Origin: Luteibacter sp. SG786
GTDB taxonomy: Bacteria > Pseudomonadota > Gammaproteobacteria > Xanthomonadales > Rhodanobacteraceae
Reading direction: 5' to 3'
NCBI RefSeq assembly: GCF_011759605.1
Contig: NZ_JAAOYX010000001.1
Coordinates: 1,364,001-1,428,000, forward strand
DNA: 64,000 bases
Of the stretch, positions 41,467 through 52,385 are shown in pieces (position 1 is the first letter of the stretch; every line of letters begins with the position of its first letter). The notes beneath the pieces are model-generated. The model saw nothing but the letters and a program-made list of their open reading frames with translations, searched no databases and had not been told where the DNA came from. A program made the translations under genes and the position numbers.

Positions 41467-43590
41467 ATGGCTGCCGCGTCCATGATGGGGGCGATGCCGG
41501 CGGCACCGCCGCCGTGGCCGGCGCTGCGCGACGAGCTTGCCATTCATCCCGCGGGCCGCAATCGCGACGGGTCGCCGGCCTGGCATCTGTCCGATCCGGT
41601 GCGCAACCAGTTCTTTCGCATCGGCTGGCTGGAGTTCGAGATCCTGCGGCACTGGTCGCTCTGCGATCCGGTGCGCATCGCGGAAGCCGTGGCCGCCGAT
41701 ACCACGCTTGCGCCCGAACCCGACGACGTGGTGGATTTCGTCCGCTTCCTGCAACAGCAGCAGCTCCTCCGCGCCGCCATGCCGAAGCGTCAGGCCTCGG
41801 CCATGCATTGGCTGTTGCAGAACTACCTCTTCATCCGCATCCCGCTCATTCGGCCGGAGCGCTTCCTGCGCAAGGCGCTGCCTTATGTGAGTTGGATGTT
41901 CGGCACCCGCTTCCTCGTCGCGACCCTGGTCGCCGCGGTGCTGGGCCTTCTGCTGGCGGCCCGGCAGTGGGACACCGTGCAGGCCAACCTGCGCGGCGCG
42001 ATGAGCTGGGACGGCGTGGTGGCTTTTGCGGGCGCGCTCGTGTTCTCGAAGTGCTGGCACGAGTTCGGCCATGCGTTCATGGCGACGCGCTTCGGCGTGC
42101 GCGTGGGCCACATGGGCGTGGCGCTACTGGTGATGTGGCCCATGGCGTACACGGACACCGGCGAGAGTTGGAAACTGGAAGGTTCCCGGCGCCGTCTGGC
42201 GATCGCCTCGGCCGGCGTCATGGCGGAAGGGGTGCTCGCCGCGTGGTGCACGCTGCTATGGTCGTTCGCGCCCGAAGGCAATTTCAAGAACGCCTTGTTC
42301 TTCCTCGGCACCACGGCATGGGTGTTGACCATAGCCGTGAACGCTAGCCCCTTCATGCGCTTCGATGGCTATTTCATCCTGGCCGATGCACTCGATTACC
42401 CGGGCCTGCACGAGCGGGCAGGGCGCTGGGCCAAGCGCTGGGTACGGCGCACATTCCTCGGCATCGAAGACCCGCGCCCCGACGCGGTATCGCCGCGCTT
42501 CGCGGCGTTCCTCACCGGCTTCGCGTTCCTTACGTGGCTCTACCGGCTCACTCTGTTCGTCGGTATCGCCGTGGTCGTCTACCACGCCTTCTTCAAGGCG
42601 CTTGGCCTCATTCTCTTCCTGGTGGAAATCGTGACGTTCGTGGTGAAGCCTATGTTCTATGAAGTCCGGACATGGTGGGCACGCCGCGCGGAGATCCGGC
42701 GTTCCACGGTCGGCCGCTGGCTTGCGGTACTTGCTGCCGTTGCCGTCGTTCTCCTGGTGCCTTGGTCGTCCGGCATCACCGCGGACGCTCTGGTGGAGGC
42801 GGGCATCGAACAACCGGTGTTCACGCCGTTCCCGGCGCGTCTGGAGCAAGTGAGCGTTCGCGAGGGCGATCACGTGAAGCCGGGCCAGGTGTTGTTCGAA
42901 CTCTCGGCGCCTTCGCCGAGAGACGAGACCGCCAAGGCCGATGCGTTGCGGGAGGCCTACGAGTCAGCCGCCCGAGGAGCGGTGGCACTGGACCGCGACG
43001 GTGTCGCCAAGCAGGTGGTTGCCGAGCGCATGGCCGATCAGTACGACGTGCAGCGACAGGCCAGCACCGCCGAACTCCATCGCCTGCGCCTCGTGGCGAG
43101 CGATGGCGGCATCGTGCGCGACCTGGATACCACGTTGCAGCCAGGCAACTGGGTATCGCCCGGTTCGCGCATCGCTACCATCGTGGGTGGCACGCGGTGG
43201 CGTGCGGACGTGCTGGTATCGGAAGCGGATCGTGCACGTCTGGTTGCCGGATCGGAGGTGACCGTGTATCCGCGCGGCCGCTGGAATCCGCTGCATGGCC
43301 GCGTGGTCGCGGTGGACAACGGTGCCATGGAGCACCTGCCGAGCCTGATGCTGGCAAAGAATCACGGCGGTCCGATCCCGCTGAACCCCACCGCCCCCGT
43401 GAAGGACCTGAAGCCCGCCTCCGTGTGGTACCGCGTCCGCGTCGAAGGCGACGGTCTCGAAGCCCCGCTGCCCGCCGAGGAACTGGCCACCGTGCACATG
43501 GAAGGCCGACGCGAAAGCATCGGACGCCGCTGGATCGACAGCGCGCTGCTGATCCTTCTGCAGCAGACGGGCCTGGGCAAGGAAGGCTGA
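41467..43590 (+). CDS. M50 (site-2-type) metallopeptidase fused to HlyD-like domain
   Basis: 707 residues starting MAAASMMGAM. Residues 24-100 form a small winged-helix-like region (WHLSDPVRNQFFRIGWLEFE, VDFVRFLQQQQLLR). Residues 140-440 are a multi-helix membrane domain with CWHEFGHAFMATRFG (His198, Glu199, His202) and the distant NASPFMRFDGYFIL (Asp300), the complete zinc ligand set of M50 peptidases. After a membrane helix near 420-440 a HlyD/lipoyl-like periplasmic arm follows (VFTPFPARLEQVSVREGDHV, LVASDGGIVRDLDTTLQPGN, WRADVLVSEADRARLVAGSE). Last gene of the export-like operon. It occupies the place where an ABC ATPase would be expected in a type I system. Confidence 0.88.
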   Translation: MAAASMMGAMPAAPPPWPALRDELAIHPAGRNRDGSPAWHLSDPVRNQFFRIGWLEFEILRHWSLCDPVRIAEAVAADTTLAPEPDDVVDFVRFLQQQQLLRAAMPKRQASAMHWLLQNYLFIRIPLIRPERFLRKALPYVSWMFGTRFLVATLVAAVLGLLLAARQWDTVQANLRGAMSWDGVVAFAGALVFSKCWHEFGHAFMATRFGVRVGHMGVALLVMWPMAYTDTGESWKLEGSRRRLAIASAGVMAEGVLAAWCTLLWSFAPEGNFKNALFFLGTTAWVLTIAVNASPFMRFDGYFILADALDYPGLHERAGRWAKRWVRRTFLGIEDPRPDAVSPRFAAFLTGFAFLTWLYRLTLFVGIAVVVYHAFFKALGLILFLVEIVTFVVKPMFYEVRTWWARRAEIRRSTVGRWLAVLAAVAVVLLVPWSSGITADALVEAGIEQPVFTPFPARLEQVSVREGDHVKPGQVLFELSAPSPRDETAKADALREAYESAARGAVALDRDGVAKQVVAERMADQYDVQRQASTAELHRLRLVASDGGIVRDLDTTLQPGNWVSPGSRIATIVGGTRWRADVLVSEADRARLVAGSEVTVYPRGRWNPLHGRVVAVDNGAMEHLPSLMLAKNHGGPIPLNPTAPVKDLKPASVWYRVRVEGDGLEAPLPAEELATVHMEGRRESIGRRWIDSALLILLQQTGLGKEG

Positions 43591-43706
43591 CGGGTCGGCA
43601 TGGCCGCGACCGGGAGCGATACCTGTGGTCGAAGCCCGGCACGCTTGCGCCACCTGCGGGAATGTGCGACACGGTGCGCTCTTACGAGGAACGAGAGGGT
43701 GTGGCC

Positions 43707-44351
43707 GTGGCGAAAGTTCGTGTGAATGCGTTCACCATCTCGGTGGACGGTCTCGCCGCCGGCCGCGACCAGAGCCTCGAACAGCCGATGGGTGTCGGTG
43801 CGGAGGGCTTGCACCGCTGGCTGATAGAAACGAGGACCTTTCACGCCATGATGGGCAAGGAGGGTGGCTCCACTGGAGTGGACGAACGCTTCGCCGCGCA
43901 GTCGATGGAAGAGCTCGGCGCATGGGTCATGGGCCGCAACATGTTCGGTCCGATCCGAGGCGACTGGCCCAACGATGAGTGGAAAGGGTGGTGGGGCGAT
44001 ACGCCGCCCTACCACTGCCCTGTGTTCGTCCTCACGCGTTATCCGCGGGAGTCCCTCGCGATGGACGACGGCACAGTGTTCCACTTCGTGACCGGTGGCA
44101 TCGACGAAGCCCTGGCCCGCGCGAAAGAGGCGGCCGGCGAGCGTGACGTACGCATCGGCGGCGGAGCCTCGACCGTTCGCCAATACCTTCAGGCCGGCGC
44201 TATCGACGCGCTACACATAGCGATATCGCCCGTGCTGCTCGGCCGGGGCGAAGCGCCGTTCGCCGGCCTGGACCTCCCCGCGCTGGGATACAGGATCACG
44301 GAACACACCCAGGGCGAGCACGCGATGCACCTGGTGCTCGCCCGGGGATGA
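43707..44351 (+). CDS. Dihydrofolate-reductase-family (RibD-C-like) protein
   Basis: A 214-residue protein from a GTG with AGAGGG at seven bases; an ATG at 43663 lies upstream in frame but has no ribosome site. The N-terminus VRVNAFTISVDGLAAG, the middle WVMGRNMFGPIRGDWP with VFVLTRYPRESLAM, and VRIGGGASTVRQYLQAGAID are the YwjB/RibD C-terminal fold, an NADPH-dependent reductase family often called DHFR-like. It is not the folate enzyme. The gene follows the export operon by 116 bases and appears to be an independent unit closed by a hairpin. Confidence 0.88.
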   Translation: MAKVRVNAFTISVDGLAAGRDQSLEQPMGVGAEGLHRWLIETRTFHAMMGKEGGSTGVDERFAAQSMEELGAWVMGRNMFGPIRGDWPNDEWKGWWGDTPPYHCPVFVLTRYPRESLAMDDGTVFHFVTGGIDEALARAKEAAGERDVRIGGGASTVRQYLQAGAIDALHIAISPVLLGRGEAPFAGLDLPALGYRITEHTQGEHAMHLVLARG

Positions 44352-44370
44352 CCTTTCGGGAGGTCATCCC
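44345..44370 (+). terminator. Hairpin terminator after the DHFR-like gene
   Basis: GGGATGACCT (44345-44354) pairs perfectly with AGGTCATCCC (44361-44370) around the six-base loop TTCGGG; the stop codon sits within the 5-prime arm. The stable loop and the start of a new gene 75 bases downstream support termination. Confidence 0.65.
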
Positions 44371-44444
44371 TCGCGCCGGGGTTGGCAAATCCTTTTCGGT
44401 CTCCATGTGACACTCAGGCAAATCTCATCACGGTGGAACATCCC

Positions 44445-45605
44445 ATGGCGCACCCGGCGCTCTTCCAGCCCATTCATATCCGCAACCGCGAACTTCCGAA
44501 CCGGATCGTCATCGCTCCCATGTGCCAGTATTCCGCCGAAGACGGCCGGATGAACGACTGGCACACGATCCACCTGGGCCAACTCGCCTTGTCGGGTGCG
44601 GCCCTGCTCACCATCGAGGCCACGGCAGTGCTGCCCGAAGGCCGCATCACCTGGGCCGACGTGGGTCTGTACGACGACGCCACGGAAGCGGCCATGCGAA
44701 CCACGGTAGACGCCGTGCGGCGTTGGTCGGACATGGCCCTCGGCGTTCAGCTCGGCCACGCGGGGCGGAAGGCGTCCACGGAGGTGCCTTGGGCCGGCGG
44801 CGCGCAACTGGCGCCGGACCATGCGCATGGCTGGCAGACCGTCGCACCCTCCGCCATCCCGTTCCATCCCGACAATCGGCCGCCGACGGCCCTGGACCGG
44901 AAGGGCCTTGACCGTATCCGCGACGCGTTCGCCGCCGCGGCGCAGCGAGCCGCGCGGCTGGGCCTTGATTTCATCCAGTTGCATGGCGCGCATGGCTACC
45001 TGCTGCACCAGTTCCTGTCGCCGCTGTCGAACCAGCGCACGGACGAGTACGGCGGCTCCCTCGAGAATCGCATGCGCTTCCCGCTGGAAGTCTTCGACGC
45101 GGTACGCGCGGCGTTCCCGGCCGACCGGCCGGTGAGCATGCGCGTTTCGGCCACCGACTGGGTGGAAGGCGGCTGGGACCTCGAGCAGACGATCGCTTTC
45201 GCCAAGGCCCTGGAGGCCCGCGGCTGCGATGCGATCCATGTGTCCACCGGCGGGCTCCATCACGCGCAGCACATCGCCGTGGGCCCGGGTTACCAGGTGC
45301 CTTTCGCCCGCGGGGTGAAACAGGCGGTGTCGATGCCGGTGATCGCGGTGGGACTCATCACGAGCCCGGAACAGGCGGAGGCGATCGTGGCCACCGGCGA
45401 CGCCGACATGGTGGCGCTGGCGCGCACGATCCTCTACGACCCGCGGTGGCCGTGGCACGCCGCGGCGGAACTCGGCGCGACGGTGCGGGCACCCAAACAG
45501 TACCTGCGTTCGCAACCCTCGCGGCTGCGGCACCTGTTCGCGACGGACGGCCCCGCCGATCCGTCGCCGCACTGGTCGCGTGGCGAGGACGGCAAGTATC
45601 GTTAA
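44445..45605 (+). CDS. NADH:flavin oxidoreductase, old yellow enzyme family (YqjM/XenA class)
   Basis: A 386-residue FMN enzyme starting MAHPALFQPIHIRNRELPNR. The signature IAPMCQYSAEDG carries Cys27, which tunes the flavin in the thermophilic-like/YqjM class. Others are QLGHAGRKAS, the substrate-binding HGAHGYLLHQFLSPLSNQRT, DEYGGSLENRMRF and IHVSTGGL. These enzymes reduce activated alkenes, nitro compounds and quinones with NAD(P)H. The frame extends upstream to 44382, but ATG 44445 has the GGTGGA ribosome site and matches the family. It probably helps in electrophile detoxification. Confidence 0.92.
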   Translation: MAHPALFQPIHIRNRELPNRIVIAPMCQYSAEDGRMNDWHTIHLGQLALSGAALLTIEATAVLPEGRITWADVGLYDDATEAAMRTTVDAVRRWSDMALGVQLGHAGRKASTEVPWAGGAQLAPDHAHGWQTVAPSAIPFHPDNRPPTALDRKGLDRIRDAFAAAAQRAARLGLDFIQLHGAHGYLLHQFLSPLSNQRTDEYGGSLENRMRFPLEVFDAVRAAFPADRPVSMRVSATDWVEGGWDLEQTIAFAKALEARGCDAIHVSTGGLHHAQHIAVGPGYQVPFARGVKQAVSMPVIAVGLITSPEQAEAIVATGDADMVALARTILYDPRWPWHAAAELGATVRAPKQYLRSQPSRLRHLFATDGPADPSPHWSRGEDGKYR

Positions 45606-45700
45606 TGGCAGGGCGGGAACGCTTGCGCTGGGCCAGGATGTGCAAGCCCCGCAGGCGTCGCCCGCCCTAAAGTGTCGTCTCCCCACAAGGAAGCCTTGTC

Positions 45701-46162
45701 ATGGCCGCGCCCGTACCTCCGTTCACCCTCGAATCCGCCATCCGCAAGGTGCGCCTGGCAGAGGACGGTTGGAACAGCCGAACGCCCGAGAAGGTGGCGC
45801 TGGCCTATTCGCCGGACAGCCAATGGCGTAACCGGGCGGAGTTCGTGCGCGGGCGGGCACAGATCGTCGAGTTCCTCACGCGCAAATGGGCTCGGGAACT
45901 CGACTATCGGCTGATCAAGGAACTCTGGGCGTTCACCGGCGACCGCATCGCCGTACGCTTCGCCTACGAGTGGCACGACGACAGCGGCAACTGGTTCCGT
46001 TCCTACGGCAACGAAAACTGGGAATTCGACGAGGCGGGCGAAATGCACCACCGCTACGCGTGCATCAACGACCTGCCCATCGCCGAAAGCGAGCGCAAGT
46101 TCCACTGGCCATTGGGGCGCCGTCCGGACGATCATCCCGGACTCTCCGAACTTGGCCTCTAG
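45701..46162 (+). CDS. DUF1348 family protein (NTF2-like fold)
   Basis: A 153-residue protein. [51 protein letters not shown] and [20 protein letters not shown] with NENWEF are the conserved blocks of DUF1348, a family with an NTF2-like shape and no settled function. The ribosome site AAGGAAG lies in the loop and arm of a small hairpin (ACAAGG-AAG-CCTTGT, 45685-45699) immediately before the ATG. The downstream tag gene starts five bases after its stop, so the two are likely co-transcribed. Confidence 0.9.
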   Translation: MAAPVPPFTLESAIRKVRLAEDGWNSRTPEKVALAYSPDSQWRNRAEFVRGRAQIVEFLTRKWARELDYRLIKELWAFTGDRIAVRFAYEWHDDSGNWFRSYGNENWEFDEAGEMHHRYACINDLPIAESERKFHWPLGRRPDDHPGLSELGL

Positions 46163-46166
46163 CTCC

Positions 46167-46718
46167 ATGACGAAAGCACCGAAACGCTGCCCGTGGGCGG
46201 GCACGGACCCGCTCTACCTGGAATACCACGACACCGAATGGGGCGTGCCGCTACACGACTCCCGCATGCTCTGGGAGCAGCTGATGCTGGAGGGCTTCCA
46301 GGCGGGGCTGTCGTGGATCACCATCCTTCGCAAGCGCGAGAGCTTCCGCAATGCGTTCCGGGGGTTCGACCCGGCGAAGGTCGCGCGCTTCGCGGAAAAA
46401 GACATGGCACGCCTGCTCGAAGACCCCGGCATCGTTCGCTCCCGCGCGAAGATCGAGGCCACGATCGAAGGCGCTCGTATCTACGAAGCCATGCGCGAGC
46501 GCGGCGAGGACTTCGCCGCCTACTGTTGGTCGTTCACCGATGGAAAAGTGATCCGCGGCGACGGGCGCACCGTGCACGCGCAGACGCCGCTGTCGGTCAC
46601 TATTTCCAAGGACCTGAAAAAACGCGGCTTCAAGTTCGTGGGGCCGACCATCACTTATGCCTGGATGCAGGCGGTGGGCATCGTCGACGATCACGTGACG
46701 GGTTGCTTCCGGCGTTGA
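46167..46718 (+). CDS. tag: DNA-3-methyladenine glycosylase I
   Basis: A 183-residue base-excision enzyme that removes 3-methyladenine from alkylated DNA. The pattern is unmistakable: RCPWAGTDPLYLEYHDTEWG, MLEGFQAGLSWITILRKRES, GIVRSRAKIEATIEGAR, LKKRGFKFVGPTITYAWMQA and VDDHVTGC. The zinc snap residues are Cys8, His21, His176 and Cys180. Length matches E. coli Tag. It begins directly after the DUF1348 gene. A slightly earlier TTG is in frame but has no support. Confidence 0.95.
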   Translation: MTKAPKRCPWAGTDPLYLEYHDTEWGVPLHDSRMLWEQLMLEGFQAGLSWITILRKRESFRNAFRGFDPAKVARFAEKDMARLLEDPGIVRSRAKIEATIEGARIYEAMRERGEDFAAYCWSFTDGKVIRGDGRTVHAQTPLSVTISKDLKKRGFKFVGPTITYAWMQAVGIVDDHVTGCFRR

Positions 46719-46751
46719 TGGCGGCAGGACAAGCTCCGCCCGAGCGGTTGT

Positions 46752-49050
<2,299 letters not shown>

Positions 49051-49059
49051 GGTGCGGGA

Positions 49060-49884
49060 CTATAGCCGATCGGCGGGCACCTGTTCGCGAAGCGTGCGGA
49101 ACACCCCGACGGCATCTTCCGCGAAGCGACGAATGGCGCGGTCGAGGCGCGGCCGGCGTCCGTTTTCCAGCTCGCGTTCCAGCGCCAGGCCGACGCGCGA
49201 AAGCTCCCTGGCCTCCGCCATGCCGAGCGCACCCGATACACGGTGCAACCAGGCCTGGAGGTGCGCGATGCCTTCCCGCTGCAGCAGCAGGTCGAGATCC
49301 GCGACGTCGATCGAAAGCGCCCGGTCCAGCGCGATCACCACTTCACGCAGGGCCGCTTCGCCACCGAGCGCGCTGCGCAGGGCATCGACGTCGACGCAAG
49401 GCGGCGTGTGGGGAAGATCGAAGGCGAGTTCCACAATCACGCGGTCGCCGATGTCGGAACATTGCTCGGTGTGCACCGTGCCGCCCACGGCGGCGACGAT
49501 CGTCGCGGCTTCGCGCACGTTCGCGTCGTTGGGCTCGCAGGTTGCGCGCTCTTCCGCCACGGTGAAATGCACGACTTGTCCCGCGATGTCGTCACTCACC
49601 ACGTCCACATGCAAGGCGACGCGGCCGGCGTCGGCCCCGAACGCGCGGTCGAGCAGCAGCGACAGCGCGTTGGCCAGGGCGTGCGAAGGTCCGACGAGCT
49701 CTGGTACGAGCGCGGGATCCACTTCCATGTCGAACACCGTGCCATGCGCGTGCGCCGTTGCTCCGTAGTGCGCGGCGAGTTGCGCGAGCACGTGGGGAAG
49801 TGCCCGTTCGGGTTGCGAATGAGTACGAAGTCCACGGCAACCGCAAGCGGTGCACCACGCGGCAAGACGCCGGCGTAGTGGCAT
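49060..49884 (-). CDS. Degenerate kinase-like protein with C-terminal Hpt domain
   Basis: About 274 residues; the start is uncertain (ATG 49884 is used; TTG 49956 has no support). Residues 50-165 look like a decayed HATPase region: PSHALANALSLLLDRAFGAD in the N-box position and REAATIVAAVGGTVHTEQCS in the G-box position, without the glycine-rich ATP motifs. The last 110 residues have an Hpt pattern, with His214 in AWLHRVSGALGMAEA. It is divergent from the LuxR-type response regulator 93 bases away. It resembles the tail of a BvgS/EvgS-type phosphorelay kinase that has lost its sensor and catalytic parts. A phosphotransfer role is inferred. Confidence 0.75.
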   Translation of the reverse strand: MPLRRRLAAWCTACGCRGLRTHSQPERALPHVLAQLAAHYGATAHAHGTVFDMEVDPALVPELVGPSHALANALSLLLDRAFGADAGRVALHVDVVSDDIAGQVVHFTVAEERATCEPNDANVREAATIVAAVGGTVHTEQCSDIGDRVIVELAFDLPHTPPCVDVDALRSALGGEAALREVVIALDRALSIDVADLDLLLQREGIAHLQAWLHRVSGALGMAEARELSRVGLALERELENGRRPRLDRAIRRFAEDAVGVFRTLREQVPADRL

Positions 49885-49977
49885 CAGAAAGCGCGATATG
49901 CTCAACTCTGTGCTCCACCGGCGATATTCGAGACCAGCTCGCCAGTGACTGGACAAGCAAGAAAGGATGGATCACTC

Positions 49978-50616
49978 ATGGTCTACCGCGTCATTCTGGC
50001 GGACGATCACCCCGTGGTGCTGAAGGGCCTCAGCCTGGCCCTCGCCAAAGACGGACTCGCCACCGTGGTGGCGGAAGCGCAGTCGCCCGACGAACTGCTC
50101 GAGTTGCTCGCCACCACGCCGTGCGATGCATTGATTACCGACTTCAGCATGCCGGCGCCCGGTCGCGACGGACTGGCGCTGTTGCGCGAGGTGCGCCGCG
50201 CGTATCCGGCGTTGCCCGTGATGGTGATCACCACGCTCGCCAACCCCGCGCTCTATCGTGAAATCATAGGTACCGGTGTGCTCGGCCTGATCGGAAAGTC
50301 GGCCGACACCCGGGAGATTCCCGAGGCCTTGGTGGAAATCCTGTCGAACCATGTTTACCTGGGAGCCTCGGTACGCGAGTTGATCGGTGCGCCACCCGGC
50401 GAACCGCTGGGGAAATCCGGGACGCTGGCCGACCTTTCTCCGAGGGAGCTGAAGATCCTGCGCCTGTTCGCCGCCGGCAACAGCGTCACCGATATTGCCC
50501 GGGCCACCGGTCGTGGGCTCTCCACTATCAGCCAGCAGAAGTCGAACGCCATGCGGAAGCTTCGGCTGGAAACGGATGCCGAGATCTTCGAGTACATCGA
50601 GCGACTGCAATTGTGA
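49978..50616 (+). CDS. LuxR/NarL-type response regulator (BvgA/EvgA-like)
   Basis: A 212-residue protein starting MVYRVILADDHPVVL. The receiver is complete (Asp9-Asp10, Asp55 in ALITDFSMPAPGRDG, Thr in MVITTLA, Lys in LIGKSAD). The C-terminal LuxR HTH is LSPRELKILRLFAAGNSVTD with IARATGRGLSTISQQKSNAM. The pattern and the Hpt neighbour suggest the BvgA/EvgA class, in which phosphate arrives through an Hpt domain. The target genes are unknown. A GTG frame extends upstream to 49945 but ATG 49978 fits the family. Confidence 0.92.
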   Translation: MVYRVILADDHPVVLKGLSLALAKDGLATVVAEAQSPDELLELLATTPCDALITDFSMPAPGRDGLALLREVRRAYPALPVMVITTLANPALYREIIGTGVLGLIGKSADTREIPEALVEILSNHVYLGASVRELIGAPPGEPLGKSGTLADLSPRELKILRLFAAGNSVTDIARATGRGLSTISQQKSNAMRKLRLETDAEIFEYIERLQL

Positions 50617-50736
50617 AACGCCGCGTGATGCGGGCGTGATGCAGTCACGATAACCATGCCGCGCTTCCGCGGACATGGAAGAAATCTCAAAACACATCGT
50701 ATGCTTGCGGATATCGCAGTCCGAGGAGAGCCATCG

Positions 50737-52380
50737 GTGAGTGCCAAGATCAGCCCGCTTGCGGGCAAACCCGCCACGGAAACCCAGCCCGTCGACGTGG
50801 CGGCCCTGCTGGCCGCCTACCATGACCTGAAGCCTGACCCGTCGATACCGGAGCAAAAGGTGGCATTCGGCACCTCCGGCCACCGCGGTTCGTCGTTCGA
50901 CCGGTCGTTCAACGAGTGGCATGTCCTGGCGGTGGTGCAGGCCATCTGCGACTACCGCGCCCAGGTGGGGGTGGGCGGTCCCGTGTTCGTCGGCATCGAC
51001 ACCCACGCGCTGTCCGGGCCGGCTTTCGAAAGCACGCTCGAGGTCCTGGCGGCGAACGGCGTGACGACGCAGGTATCGGCCGGGGGCGAGTTCACGCCCA
51101 CGCCCGCCGTCTCGCACGCCATTCTTATGTACAACCGCGGGCGCGAGAGCGGTCTCGCCGACGGCATCGTCATCACGCCTTCACACAATCCGCCCGAGAG
51201 CGGCGGCATCAAGTACAACCCGCCGCATGGCGGTCCGGCCGACACCGATGCCACGGGCTGGATCGCGGCGCGGGCGAACGCGCTCATCGAAGGCGGCCTG
51301 CGTGAGGTCAAGCGCATGCCTTTCGCCCAGGCGCGCAAGGCGGCAACCACCCACGAATACGACTTCCTCCAGCGCTATGTGGGCGACCTCGGCAACGTGC
51401 TGGATCTGGAGATCGTCCGTGCCAGCGGCGTTCGCATGGGCGTCGACCCGCTCGGCGGCGCCGGCGTGCACTACTGGAGCGCCATCGGCGAGCGTTATGG
51501 GATCGACCTGACCGTGGTGAGCGAGACGGTCGACCCCACGTTCTCCTTCATGTCGCTGGACTGGGACGGCCGCGTGCGCATGGACCCCTCGTCGTCGTAC
51601 GCCATGCAGCGCCTTATCGGCCTGAAGGACCGTTTCGACGTGGCGTTCGCATGCGATACCGACCACGATCGCCACGGTGTGGTGGCGCCGAGCAGCGGAC
51701 TCATGCAGGCGAACCACTACCTGGCGACGGCCGCCTGGTATCTCTTCCAGAACCGTCCCGGCTGGCGCGCCGACGCCGCCGTCGGCAAGACCGCCGTCAG
51801 CACGGCGTTGCTCGACCGCGTGGCCGCACACCTCGGCCGGCCGTTGCGCGAGGTGCCGGTGGGCTTCAAGTATTTCGTGTCGGGCCTCTACGACGGCAGC
51901 CTGGGTTTCGGATGCGAGGAGAGCGCCGGTGCCTCGTTCCTCTCCGAGGACGGCAGCCCCTGGTCCACCGACAAGGACGGCATCGTGGCCGCGTTGCTGG
52001 CGGGCGAAATGACGGCACGCATGGGCAAGGACCCTGGCCGGATCTACGCCGACATCACGGCTTTGCTCGGTAACCCGGCCAATGCGCGCATCGACGCGCC
52101 GGCGAACCACGCGCAGAAGGCGAAGCTATCCAGGCTCGCGCCGGAGCAGGTCACCTCGACCACGCTCGCCGGCGATGATGTGGTCGAGGTCACCAACAAG
52201 GCCGGCGGCCAGTCCATCGGCGGCATCAAGGTGATCTCGGCCAATGGCTGGTTCGCCGCGCGGCCTTCGGGCACGGAAGACATCTACAAGGTGTACGGCG
52301 AGAGCTTCCGGGGCGAGGAACACCTCCAGGCGATCCTCGCGGAAGCCCAGGCGATGGTCGATCGCGCACTGGCGGGCTGA
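50737..52380 (+). CDS. pgm: Phosphoglucomutase (alpha-D-glucose phosphate-specific)
   Basis: 547 residues, matching E. coli Pgm. GTG start with a strong GAGGAGAG ribosome site seven bases away; in-frame ATGs further upstream (50701, 50656) lack one. It interconverts glucose-1- and glucose-6-phosphate for glycan, nucleotide-sugar and polymer synthesis. Visible: AFGTSGHRGSSFDRSF at the substrate loop, the phosphoserine loop VITPSHNPPESGGIKYNPP, the metal loop DTDHDRHGVVAP, the sugar-binding GCEESAGASFL and the phosphate-binding RPSGTEDIYKVYGESF. A yjjX gene follows after five bases. Confidence 0.96.
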   Translation: MSAKISPLAGKPATETQPVDVAALLAAYHDLKPDPSIPEQKVAFGTSGHRGSSFDRSFNEWHVLAVVQAICDYRAQVGVGGPVFVGIDTHALSGPAFESTLEVLAANGVTTQVSAGGEFTPTPAVSHAILMYNRGRESGLADGIVITPSHNPPESGGIKYNPPHGGPADTDATGWIAARANALIEGGLREVKRMPFAQARKAATTHEYDFLQRYVGDLGNVLDLEIVRASGVRMGVDPLGGAGVHYWSAIGERYGIDLTVVSETVDPTFSFMSLDWDGRVRMDPSSSYAMQRLIGLKDRFDVAFACDTDHDRHGVVAPSSGLMQANHYLATAAWYLFQNRPGWRADAAVGKTAVSTALLDRVAAHLGRPLREVPVGFKYFVSGLYDGSLGFGCEESAGASFLSEDGSPWSTDKDGIVAALLAGEMTARMGKDPGRIYADITALLGNPANARIDAPANHAQKAKLSRLAPEQVTSTTLAGDDVVEVTNKAGGQSIGGIKVISANGWFAARPSGTEDIYKVYGESFRGEEHLQAILAEAQAMVDRALAG

Positions 52381-52385
52381 AATCC

